From Pseudomonas hamedanensis (GTDB lineage: Bacteria > Pseudomonadota > Gammaproteobacteria > Pseudomonadales > Pseudomonadaceae), in the NCBI RefSeq assembly GCF_014268595.2, contig NZ_CP077091.1:332501-396500 (forward strand): 64,000 bases of DNA, read 5' to 3'. Position 1 is the stretch's first letter, and each line of letters opens with the position of its first letter. Of this stretch, positions 44,951-52,708 are shown piece after piece. A program made the position numbers and the translations under genes. The notes under the pieces are model-generated. The model saw only the letters and a program-made list of their open reading frames with translations. It was not told the origin of the DNA and did no database searches.

Positions 44951-45466
44951 CTAAAACAAATCGCCTGTTTTGCCCACCGCTGACCATTGGCCACCCTCCA
45001 GCGTCAGCAAGCGCTCTTTGGCTTCAAGCCCGCCGGCAAACCCGGTGAGTTTTCCGGAGGCGCCGATAACTCGATGGCACGGCGCCACGATGGAAATCGG
45101 ATTGCGCCCGTTCGCGGCGCCGACCGCTCGCACCGCGGTCGGATTGCCGATCTGCTCCGCAATCTGGCGGTACGTGCGCGTTTGCCCAAAGGGGATGGTC
45201 AGCAACGCCGCCCAAACTTTTTTCTGAAACGCCGTGCCGGCGAAATCCAGCTCGAGATCGAAGCAATCGCGGGTACCGGCAAAATATTCTTCAAGCTGCC
45301 GGGCGGTTTTCATCAGGATCGGATTGTCCGGCGCTTCGTCCATCGGTCCGAGACGCACCCGGTTTGGTTTGTCGTTTTCCCAGAGGATGGCTGCCAGTCG
45401 CGAGCCGTTCGCGACCAGCTTCAGCGCGCCGACGGGCGAGGGCAGGGTGATGAACGTGTAAGGCAT
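44951..45466 (-). CDS. ogt: Methylated-DNA-protein-cysteine methyltransferase
   Basis: A 171-aa O6-alkylguanine DNA alkyltransferase, which repairs O6-methylguanine by accepting the methyl group on its own cysteine. The active site is in IVAPCHRVIGASGKLTGFAGG, and the helix-turn-helix region includes IPFGQTRTYRQIAEQIGNPTAVRAVG. The start at 45466 (MPYTFITLPSPVG) matches Ogt-type, non-inducible enzymes. There is no AraC-like Ada domain. Confidence 0.93.
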   Translation of the reverse strand: MPYTFITLPSPVGALKLVANGSRLAAILWENDKPNRVRLGPMDEAPDNPILMKTARQLEEYFAGTRDCFDLELDFAGTAFQKKVWAALLTIPFGQTRTYRQIAEQIGNPTAVRAVGAANGRNPISIVAPCHRVIGASGKLTGFAGGLEAKERLLTLEGGQWSAVGKTGDLF

Positions 45467-45616
45467 GGCGACAGGCTCCGGATCGGCGCGGTAACAGCGC
45501 TCAGCATACTGCCTGATCGGCGGGCGCAAAACCCAAAGCCGGCCATACTGCTTGTTGCTCTTCAAGCGTTGCCCGTTGTTTCGCACAGTCCCGAAAAACA
45601 AAAAAGAGATCGACTC

Positions 45617-47344
45617 ATGAAGTACGAACCCTTGGCCAGAACGCTGATCGCGACCTCACTGGCCCTCAGCTGTCTGATGGCTCACGCCGCTTCGGTGGCG
45701 CCGGTTGCCGGCGAAAACGGCATGGTCGTCACCGCGCAACATCTGGCGACCCATGTCGGCGTCGACGTATTGAAAAACGGCGGTAACGCCGTGGATGCAG
45801 CGGTCGCGGTGGGTTACGCGCTGGCGGTGGTTTATCCCGCTGCGGGCAACCTTGGCGGTGGCGGCTTCATGACCCTTCAACTGGCGGACGGGCGCAAAAC
45901 GTTCCTCGATTTCCGCGAAAAAGCGCCGCTGGCCGCCACCGCCGACATGTACCTGGACAAGGCCGGCAACGTCATTCCGGAGCTGAGTACCCGCGGCCAC
46001 CTCGCGGTTGGCGTGCCGGGTACCGTTTCCGGCATGGAGCTGGCACTGAGCAAGTACGGCACCAAACCGCGCAAGGAAATGATCGCGCCGGCGATCAAAC
46101 TGGCCGAGGACGGCTTTGTGCTGGAGCAGGGCGACGTCGAGCTGTTGGAGTACGCCACCGACGTGTTCAAAAAGGACATGCGCGACTCCGGTTCGATTTT
46201 TCTCAGCCAGGGCGAGCCGATGCAGGTCGGACAAACACTGGTGCAGAAGGACCTGGCGAAAACCCTGCGGACGATTTCCGACAAAGGCGCCGACGGTTTC
46301 TATAAAGGCTGGGTCGCCGACGCCATCGTCACTTCCAGTCAGGCCAACAAGGGCATCATCACTCAGGCCGATCTCGACAAATACAAGACCCGTGAGCTGG
46401 CCCCGGTGGAGTGCGATTACCGCGGCTACCACGTGGTCTCGGCGCCACCGCCCAGCTCTGGCGGAGTAGTGATCTGCCAGATCATGAACATCCTGGAAGG
46501 CTATCCCATGAAAGAGCTGGGCTTTCACTCCGCCCAGGGCATGCACTATCAGATCGAAGCCATGCGCCACGCTTACGTGGATCGCAACAGCTACCTCGGC
46601 GACCCGGATTTCGTAAAGAACCCGATCGAACATCTGCTGGACAAGCAGTACGCAACCCAGTTGCGTAACGCCATCCAGCCGCAGAAGGCCGGTGTTTCCG
46701 CTGAGCTGAAACCCGGGGTCGCGCCCCATGAAGGCAGCAACACCACTCACTATTCGATCGTCGACAAATGGGGCAATGCGGTGTCGGTCACCTACACCCT
46801 CAACGACTGGTTCGGCGCGGGCGTGATGGCGAGCAAGACCGGGGTAATCCTCAATGACGAGATGGACGACTTCACGTCCAAGGTCGGCGTACCGAACATG
46901 TACGGTCTGGTGCAGGGCGAAGCCAACGCCATCGCGCCGGGCAAGGCGCCGCTGTCGTCGATGAGTCCGACCATCGTCACCAAGGACGGCAAAGTGGTGA
47001 TGGTGGTTGGCACCCCGGGCGGCAGCCGGATTATCACCGCAACCTTGCTGACCATGCTCAACGTCATCGATTACGGCATGGGCCTGCAGGAAGCGGTTGA
47101 TGCGCCGCGCTTCCATCAACAATGGATGCCGGAAGAAACCAACCTCGAAGATTTCGCCGCCAGTCCCGATACCAGGAAGCTGCTCGAAAGCTGGGGCCAC
47201 AAGTTTGCCGGTCCACAGGATGCCAACCACATCGCTGCGATTCTGGTCGGCGCGCCGTCGCTGGGTGGCAAACCGGTTGGCAAGAATCGCTTCTACGGCG
47301 CCAACGATCCACGGCGTAATACCGGCTTGTCATTGGGTTACTGA
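45617..47344 (+). CDS. ggt: Gamma-glutamyltranspeptidase
   Basis: Ggt (575 aa) is a periplasmic N-terminal-nucleophile hydrolase that removes the gamma-glutamyl group of glutathione. A signal peptide ends near AHA (residue 24). The family core VDAAVAVGYALAVVYPAAGNLGGGG is present, and autoprocessing should occur before the Thr of SNTTHYSIVDKWGNAVS (about residue 376), giving large and small subunits. GTPGGSRIITATL near 470 is the substrate-loop motif. It starts at ATG 45617; the open frame upstream is antisense to ogt. Confidence 0.95.
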   Translation: MKYEPLARTLIATSLALSCLMAHAASVAPVAGENGMVVTAQHLATHVGVDVLKNGGNAVDAAVAVGYALAVVYPAAGNLGGGGFMTLQLADGRKTFLDFREKAPLAATADMYLDKAGNVIPELSTRGHLAVGVPGTVSGMELALSKYGTKPRKEMIAPAIKLAEDGFVLEQGDVELLEYATDVFKKDMRDSGSIFLSQGEPMQVGQTLVQKDLAKTLRTISDKGADGFYKGWVADAIVTSSQANKGIITQADLDKYKTRELAPVECDYRGYHVVSAPPPSSGGVVICQIMNILEGYPMKELGFHSAQGMHYQIEAMRHAYVDRNSYLGDPDFVKNPIEHLLDKQYATQLRNAIQPQKAGVSAELKPGVAPHEGSNTTHYSIVDKWGNAVSVTYTLNDWFGAGVMASKTGVILNDEMDDFTSKVGVPNMYGLVQGEANAIAPGKAPLSSMSPTIVTKDGKVVMVVGTPGGSRIITATLLTMLNVIDYGMGLQEAVDAPRFHQQWMPEETNLEDFAASPDTRKLLESWGHKFAGPQDANHIAAILVGAPSLGGKPVGKNRFYGANDPRRNTGLSLGY

Positions 47345-47409
47345 GCGGAGTAAAAAGGGGCGGGCGCAAGTCCGCCTCATTCTCAAGGACTGATCAAGGA
47401 AGGCTCGAC

Positions 47410-47943
47410 ATGACCACCGCATTACTGATCATCGACGTCCAGCAGGCGCTGTGTGCTGGTGAATATCAGTGTTTTGAAATCGACCGCGTGATCGCCACGA
47501 TCAATGATTTGAGCCAACGCGCGCGGAAGGCAGGCGTTCCGGTGGTATTGATTCAACATGAAGAAAAAGACGGCCCGTTCGTTCGCGGTACGGATGGCTG
47601 GCAGCTCGCCAAAGATCTGCAGACTTCCGCCAAGGACCTGCGCGTAGGCAAAACCACCGGCGACTCGTTCTACCAGACCGACCTCGGCAAGCTGCTACCC
47701 GTCGAAGACTTCGAGCGCCTGGTGATCTGCGGTCTGCAAACCGATTACTGCGTCAACGCCACCGTGCGCAGCGCACATAAGCTGGGCTACGACGTCGTCG
47801 TCGCGCAAGACGCGCATTCGACGGTCGATAACGGCACCATGACTGCCGAGGACATCATTGCCCAACACAACAAGGATTTCGCGGCACTCACCAGCTCCGT
47901 GGCACGCACCGATGTTAAACCGGCGGCGACAATTATTTTCTGA
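47410..47943 (+). CDS. Isochorismatase-fold cysteine hydrolase
   Basis: A 177-aa cysteine hydrolase. The catalytic triad is visible: Asp in ALLIIDVQQAL (residue 9), Lys in RVGKTTGDSFYQT, and Cys in ICGLQTDYCVNATVRSAHKLG (about residue 115). The family covers nicotinamidases, N-carbamoylsarcosine amidases and isochorismatases, and the exact substrate cannot be told. AAGGAAGG lies upstream of the ATG. It follows ggt by 65 bp on the same strand and may share its transcript. Confidence 0.88.
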   Translation: MTTALLIIDVQQALCAGEYQCFEIDRVIATINDLSQRARKAGVPVVLIQHEEKDGPFVRGTDGWQLAKDLQTSAKDLRVGKTTGDSFYQTDLGKLLPVEDFERLVICGLQTDYCVNATVRSAHKLGYDVVVAQDAHSTVDNGTMTAEDIIAQHNKDFAALTSSVARTDVKPAATIIF

Positions 47944-47957
47944 ACGTCCACATGACG

Positions 47958-48040
47958 TGTAGGAGTGAGCCTGCTCGCGAAAGCGGTTTTTCATTCACGA
48001 CACCATCCTCTGGCCTGACGCCTTCGCGAGCAAGCTCGCT
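47958..48040. repeat. REPIN of family A interrupted by IS110 element
   Basis: The left REP unit is 47958-47986 and the right unit begins at about 48019 and stops at 48040 in CAAGCTCGCT. Its continuation, CCCACAGGGGAT, is found at 49211-49222 on the other side of the insertion sequence. An intact copy for comparison is at 32256-32286. Confidence 0.9.
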
Positions 48041-48055
48041 TGTATGGTTAGACTT

Positions 48056-48215
48056 GAAGGGGTGGTGGGACGAACAGTTCGCATCTGACTGCTGTAACAG
48101 TACAGACCGTGGGAGACCTCGCCCCACCCCTTCCACCAAAAGCGCCGATAGAGAATGCTTCGTTCAAGCGACGATAGAAACAAGCCTGCGCCTCTGGGTG
48201 AAACCCCTACAAGCT
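48056..48215 (+). ncRNA. Candidate bridge RNA of the IS110 element
   Basis: A perfect 10-bp stem (48056-48065 with 48124-48133) encloses a loop containing GTTCGC (48077-48082), close to the left target GCTCGC, and GTGGGAG (48109-48115), the exact complement of the right target CTCCCAC. Downstream, ATAGAA (48174-48179) matches the right element end, and TACAAG (48208-48213) is complementary to CTTGTA, the core plus left element end. This is the layout known for IS621 bridge RNA: a target-binding loop followed by a donor-binding loop. No transcript evidence exists here; the ends are approximate. Confidence 0.6.
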
Positions 48216-48242
48216 GTAAAACCTTAGCGTGGAGAAGTGCCA

Positions 48243-49193
48243 GTGGCAATGCGCGTGTCGAAGGCAATCGTGGGCGTGGACGTCGCCAAAGCTGAACTCG
48301 TTATTTATTTAGCAGATCCAGATCTGCTCACCTCGATAACCAATGAAAAGCTGGCCATAAAGCGCTGGCTTAAAACATTGGCGGGGCCCACTGCGATAGC
48401 TGTTGAGGCGACAAATATTTATCACGTCGACTTGGTTGAGTTGGCTCATGAGTCAGGTCACGACGTCTACATCATCGACGGTTTTCAACTAAGTAATTAT
48501 CGTAAAAGTATCGGTGGTCGCAGTAAAACGGACGCATCTGACGCCCGTCTTCTCGCCCGTTTTTTAAAAAACGAAGGTGAGGATCTGCGACCTTGGACCC
48601 CACCTCCGGCAGTCTACGGCAAGCTGCAAAGCCTTCTACGACGCAGAGCTTCGCTGATACGGGCCAAAACCAGCCTGACCCAGAGCTGGGCAAATGACGC
48701 CAGTTTGAAAGGCGTGTTCGCAACTTTCATAAAGTCTATAGAACGGCTGGATTTACTTGTTCAGAAAAAACTCAAGGAAGTCTTGCGCGAAGCTGGTTTG
48801 CTGGAAGAGGTTGCCAGATGCCAAGCCATCGAAGGTATAGGTTTTCTAACTGCAACTGCTTTGGTCATGGCATACAACCGAGGCGACTTTACCAGCGGGG
48901 ACTCTTATATAGCGTTCTTAGGCATGGACCTGAGAGTGAGTGACTCGGGTCAAAAAAATGGCCGTAGATATTTAACCAAGCGAGGATGCTCGGAGGTACG
49001 TCGATTACTGCATAACGCCGCCATGTCAGCCTGCCGATCAAATGCCTGGAAAGAGTTCTACAACCATCATCTCAGTTGCGGAAAAGCGACTACACAGGTG
49101 CTGGTGATGCTCGGCCGTAAACTTGCTCGAATAGCGTTCGCCCTGATGAAAAACCAGAGCGAATACCAATCGAAAGGGGGAGTTATGGCTTGA
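48243..49193 (+). CDS. IS110-family transposase (bridge recombinase)
   Basis: A 316-aa DEDD transposase. The N-terminal RuvC-like domain has D in IVGVDVAKAELVIY, E in AIAVEATNIYH and the DxxD-like GRSKTDASDARLLARF. The C-terminal Tnp_20 domain has AIEGIGFLTATALVMAY, FLGMDLRVSDSGQKNG and the conserved RRLLHNAAMSAC. The GTG at 48243 is chosen because GGAG lies eight bases upstream; an ATG at 48249 is possible. The gene looks intact and its base composition is poorer in GC than its neighbours. Confidence 0.92.
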   Translation: MAMRVSKAIVGVDVAKAELVIYLADPDLLTSITNEKLAIKRWLKTLAGPTAIAVEATNIYHVDLVELAHESGHDVYIIDGFQLSNYRKSIGGRSKTDASDARLLARFLKNEGEDLRPWTPPPAVYGKLQSLLRRRASLIRAKTSLTQSWANDASLKGVFATFIKSIERLDLLVQKKLKEVLREAGLLEEVARCQAIEGIGFLTATALVMAYNRGDFTSGDSYIAFLGMDLRVSDSGQKNGRRYLTKRGCSEVRRLLHNAAMSACRSNAWKEFYNHHLSCGKATTQVLVMLGRKLARIAFALMKNQSEYQSKGGVMA

Positions 49194-49486
49194 TGACAAC
49201 CATAGAATCTCCCACAGGGGATGGCGGTGTTCAACACTCAAACCAGCGCCAATGGCTGAAGAATCGCAATGCTTGCGGCGTCTCGAGTGGGTGTCTGCGT
49301 CGTGAATATTGAGACGTGTGCCAAATTGCGCACCAGCGGTCGTGGCTTCGGCTGTGCACACCGCGAATTGCCAAATATTTTCTTGTTTGCACTGTTCATG
49401 CGGTGTCGCGCTCTCTAGAATCCGCTGCGCCTTCGCGGTGGAGGCGTATTGCCATCATTTGGCATTGCACATAAGGGACGGACATC

Positions 49487-50122
49487 ATGCAATTCGGGAA
49501 AATACTGGCGCTGGGGCTGGTTCTTGCGCTTGGCGGTTGTGCCAGTTTCACCAAAGACGAAGTGGCGCCGGTGACACTGCCGTCGATGGCCAACTATGCC
49601 AACAAGCCAAACGTCTACGTCGATTTCGACTTCTATCAGGGCGAGCCGAACAGTGCGTCTGCTGTGGAAATGCCGCAAGCGCGCGATCAGCTCAAGCCTC
49701 AACTGCAGAAAGTGCTTACCGACTCAGGCCTGTTCGGCCGTGTCACTCTGGATGAGTTCCAGAAACAACCGGGCGACTACAGTCTGCGCCTGAAAATGTA
49801 CAACCATCCGCCGAATGCCGGCTCGATGGTGCTGGCGTTCATCAGCGGTTTCAGCATGATGATTATTCCGGCATACGGCACTGATCAATACACCATGAGC
49901 CTCGAAACGCTCGACGGGCACGGTCAGACACTGACTTCTGCCAGCAATCACGACGCAATCGGCACCTGGGTCGGTATCTGGTTTATTCCACTGATGGCCA
50001 ACACGCCGAAAGACGCGGTGAATGACACATTCACGCGCCAGGTCAATGCATTGCTTAAGCAAATGGTTGATAACAACAACCTGAAATACTCGGCACTGCA
50101 GACCCGAACCCCGCGGGCCTGA
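49487..50122 (+). CDS. Lipoprotein of unknown function
   Basis: A 211-aa predicted lipoprotein with signal sequence and lipobox LALGGC (Cys at residue 18). The mature part reads as an alpha/beta fold: strand VYVDFDFYQ, helix LKPQLQKVLTDSGLFG, strand DYSLRLKMYNH, a hydrophobic segment MVLAFISGFSMMIIPAYG, then IGTWVGIWFIPLMANTPKDAV and a final helix. The hydrophobic stretch may sit in the membrane. It is convergent with another lipoprotein gene sharing the same general layout. The function is unknown. Confidence 0.8.
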   Translation: MQFGKILALGLVLALGGCASFTKDEVAPVTLPSMANYANKPNVYVDFDFYQGEPNSASAVEMPQARDQLKPQLQKVLTDSGLFGRVTLDEFQKQPGDYSLRLKMYNHPPNAGSMVLAFISGFSMMIIPAYGTDQYTMSLETLDGHGQTLTSASNHDAIGTWVGIWFIPLMANTPKDAVNDTFTRQVNALLKQMVDNNNLKYSALQTRTPRA

Positions 50123-50130
50123 AGCAGAAA

Positions 50131-50158
50131 AGAGCCGCGATTGCGGCTCTTTTTTTTT
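50131..50158. terminator. Bidirectional terminator between two lipoprotein genes
   Basis: A perfect 8-bp stem, AGAGCCGC-GATT-GCGGCTCT (50131-50150), followed by T8 on the plus strand and preceded by AGAAAAG on the other side. Confidence 0.85.
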
Positions 50159-50161
50159 CTG

Positions 50162-50707
50162 TTACTTCAGCGCCTGGATGAATTGCGGGTCGCTGTATAG
50201 CGCTTTCAGCAGATCACGCACCAGCGGATTGTAGGCGTTGACCGCGTTCGGGATCGCAATGAAACCGAAGAAGCTGCTGCTCCACTGGCTGCTGACCTCT
50301 TTGGTGGCGTCGTAGATAACTTCGTTACCGTTGAGCAGCGTGAAACGCGCGGCAAGTTTGCCGTCGCCTGTGCCCATGCCTGCGGACAGTTGGTTTTTCA
50401 CCACCAGTACTTTCAATTGCCGCTGAGCCAGTGGGTCCAGCAGACCGGCCTTGCGCAGTTCTTCGGTGATGGCGTCCTGAATGTGTGCCGGGATGCTGCC
50501 GGACGGCGAGCGGACCGGGTTGGCGCGAACCACCAGCGAACCTTCGCCGGATTCGGCCGTTACCTGAGGATTGCTGATTGCATGCAGGGGCGGGGTCTGC
50601 TTGAGCTTCTGAACGTTTTCATAACTCGGCTCGTAGCGGGTCATGGTCATGCCACACCCTTGCAGCAGCAGCGCCAACATGGGGATCAACAGCAGAGACT
50701 TTTTCAC
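50162..50707 (-). CDS. Lipoprotein of unknown function
   Basis: A 181-aa predicted lipoprotein starting at GTG 50707 with AAGGAA upstream. The signal sequence KKSLLLIPMLALLLQGC ends in a lipobox with Cys near residue 18. The mature part has SLVVRANPV, helix AHIQDAITEELRKAGLLDP, strand LKVLVVKNQLS, then SSSFFGFIAIPNAVNAYNPLVRDLLKAL, recalling the layout of the convergent lipoprotein. The longer frame to 50857 has no signal sequence. The function is unknown. Confidence 0.8.
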   Translation of the reverse strand: MKKSLLLIPMLALLLQGCGMTMTRYEPSYENVQKLKQTPPLHAISNPQVTAESGEGSLVVRANPVRSPSGSIPAHIQDAITEELRKAGLLDPLAQRQLKVLVVKNQLSAGMGTGDGKLAARFTLLNGNEVIYDATKEVSSQWSSSFFGFIAIPNAVNAYNPLVRDLLKALYSDPQFIQALK

Positions 50708-50799
50708 GGCAGTTCCTTGCGCGGAAATGTAGGGGGGGCGAATTATGGGCAGAGTGCCACTATCGGGCAACAGCCTTTTCCCAATGACCGCGAAACGGA

Positions 50800-51102
50800 T
50801 CAAACCCGCTCGGCCAATCGTTTTTCTAGCTGCGCCAATTCCCAGGTACTGAGCCAATTCACCGGATCCGTGCCGTAACGTTGCCAGACGTCGAGCGCAC
50901 CCTCGCGCCCGTCTGAACTGCGTGCGTATTCGCAGTGATGAAGCTGTTCACCCTCAAAATCCACAATCAGGTGCCAGCCGTCGATATCGATCACGACTCT
51001 CCCTGCCTCGCGGGGAGCCTGATCCACGGTGAGCTCAAGCACGCCCAGCGCGGCTTCTCGCAGGCGCTGGCAGACTTCTCGGGCGCTTAGAAACGCGGAC
51101 AT
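50800..51102 (-). CDS. Small conserved hypothetical protein
   Basis: A 100-aa soluble protein: an N-terminal helix (SAREVCQRLREAALGVLEL), a strand-rich middle (GRVVIDIDGWHLIVDFEGEQLHHCEYARSSDG) and a C-terminal WERL-like helix. It resembles a small Pseudomonas-only family, but I cannot name it with certainty. It lies 92 bp upstream of the lipoprotein on the same strand. The function is unknown. Confidence 0.65.
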   Translation of the reverse strand: MSAFLSAREVCQRLREAALGVLELTVDQAPREAGRVVIDIDGWHLIVDFEGEQLHHCEYARSSDGREGALDVWQRYGTDPVNWLSTWELAQLEKRLAERV

Positions 51103-51262
51103 GCTCTAACTCTTTGCATACAGGGACAGGCAAGGATACGGTCCGAGTCCGCGACTGTCAGCGTATCACTGGCCCGAGGCCGAACAATTCCGTAACATTC
51201 GCCTCCCTCTTTTTTGCGAACATCCGCGGCCGCGCCCGGCGGCCGCGCACATCAGGTAAGCC

Positions 51263-52708
51263 ATGAAACCGATTCGTCTGCGCGCCGATGTCCTGGCCGG
51301 ACTCACCACCTCGTTTGCCCTGTTGCCCGAATGCATTGCATTTGCGCTGGTGGCGCACCTCAATCCGCTGATGGGCCTGTATGGCGCTTTCATCATTTGT
51401 ACGCTCACCGCACTGTTTGGCGGCCGGCCGGGGATGGTCTCCGGTGCGGCCGGTTCGATGGCGGTGGTGATCGTTGCGCTGGTGGTGCAGCACGGGGTGC
51501 AATATCTGCTGGCGACGGTGTTGCTGGGCGGTTTGATCATGGTGGCGTTCGGGCTGCTGCGCTTGGGCAAACTGGTGCGCATGGTGCCGCACCCGGTGAT
51601 GCTCGGCTTCGTCAACGGCCTGGCGATCATTATTGCCCTGGCGCAACTGGAACACTTCAAAAGCGGCGAACACTGGCTCAGCGGCACACCGTTGTACCTG
51701 ATGACCGGGCTGGTGCTGCTGACCATGGCCATCGTTTATGTGCTGCCGCGCCTGACCCGCGCGGTGCCGCCGGCACTGGTGGCGATCCTTGGCGTCGGCC
51801 TGCTGGTCTACCTGTTCGACCTGCCGACCCGCACCCTCGGTGACATGGCGCACATTGCTGGTGGCCTGCCGACCTTCGCTTTGCCGGACATCCCGTGGAA
51901 CCTCGAGACCCTGCGCATCATCGCGCCGTACGCGATTCTGATGGCGCTGGTCGGCCTGCTGGAAACCCTGCTGACCCTCAACCTCACCGATGAAATTACC
52001 GAAACCCGTGGCTACCCGGATCGTGAATGCGTGGCGCTGGGCGCGGCGAACATGGTCTCGGGTGCGTTCGGCGGCATGGGCGGTTGCGCGATGATCGGCC
52101 AGACCGTGATCAACCTCAGTTCCGGTGGCCGCGGGCGTTTGTCCGGCGTGGTGGCGGGGGTGCTGATTCTGCTGTTTATCCTGTTTCTGTCACCGCTGAT
52201 CGAGCGTATTCCGCTGGCGGCGCTGGTGGGGGTGATGTTCGTGGTCTCGCAGCAGACTTTCGCCTGGGCTTCGCTGCGGGTGATCAACAAGGTGCCGCTC
52301 AACGATGTGCTGGTGATTGTCGCCGTGACCACAATCACGGTGTTCACCGATCTGGCCACGGCGGTGCTGTGCGGGATCATCATCGCCGCGCTCAATTTCG
52401 CCTGGCAGCAGGCGCGCGAGCTGTACGCCGATGAACATCTGGAAGCCGATGGCAGCAAACTCTATCGCCTGCACGGCACGCTGTTCTTCGCCTCGACCAC
52501 GCCGTTTCTCAACCGGTTCGATCCGGCCAACGATCCGGCCAAAGTCACCCTCGATTGCCGGCATTTGAGCTTTGTCGATTACTCGGCGATTGCCGCGCTG
52601 AAAACCCTGCGTGAGCGGTACGCCAAGGCCGGCAAGCACTTACAGGTGTTTCATCTGTCGGAGCGTTGCAAGAAGTTACTCAAGCGCGCTGGCGTCGACC
52701 ACGACTGA
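51263..52708 (+). CDS. SulP-family anion transporter
   Basis: A 481-aa SulP/SLC26 membrane protein with about 12-14 helices in residues 1-385 and a short STAS domain at 400-481 (VTLDCRHLSFVDYSAIAALKTL). Conserved SulP features are FALLPECIAFALVAHLNPLMGLYGAF near the N terminus and MIGQTVINLSSGGRGRLSG in the core. Substrates in the family include sulphate, bicarbonate and dicarboxylates; this one is unassigned. Its 3' end overlaps the convergent histidine kinase gene by 33 bp. Confidence 0.9.
   Translation: MKPIRLRADVLAGLTTSFALLPECIAFALVAHLNPLMGLYGAFIICTLTALFGGRPGMVSGAAGSMAVVIVALVVQHGVQYLLATVLLGGLIMVAFGLLRLGKLVRMVPHPVMLGFVNGLAIIIALAQLEHFKSGEHWLSGTPLYLMTGLVLLTMAIVYVLPRLTRAVPPALVAILGVGLLVYLFDLPTRTLGDMAHIAGGLPTFALPDIPWNLETLRIIAPYAILMALVGLLETLLTLNLTDEITETRGYPDRECVALGAANMVSGAFGGMGGCAMIGQTVINLSSGGRGRLSGVVAGVLILLFILFLSPLIERIPLAALVGVMFVVSQQTFAWASLRVINKVPLNDVLVIVAVTTITVFTDLATAVLCGIIIAALNFAWQQARELYADEHLEADGSKLYRLHGTLFFASTTPFLNRFDPANDPAKVTLDCRHLSFVDYSAIAALKTLRERYAKAGKHLQVFHLSERCKKLLKRAGVDHD

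Larger units (their letters stand above)
48041..49210 (+). mobile_element. IS110-family insertion sequence in a REP
   Basis: An 1170-bp element whose boundaries follow from the split REP. The dinucleotide CT is present at both junctions (48039-48040 and 49209-49210), as expected for the CT core used by IS110 elements. There are no terminal inverted repeats; a 7-bp subterminal pair, TATGGTT (48043-48049) and AACCATA (49198-49204), is seen. A 200-bp noncoding left end precedes the single transposase gene, and only about 17 bp follow it. REP-targeting IS110 relatives are known in Pseudomonas (ISPpu9 and ISPpu10). Confidence 0.88.
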
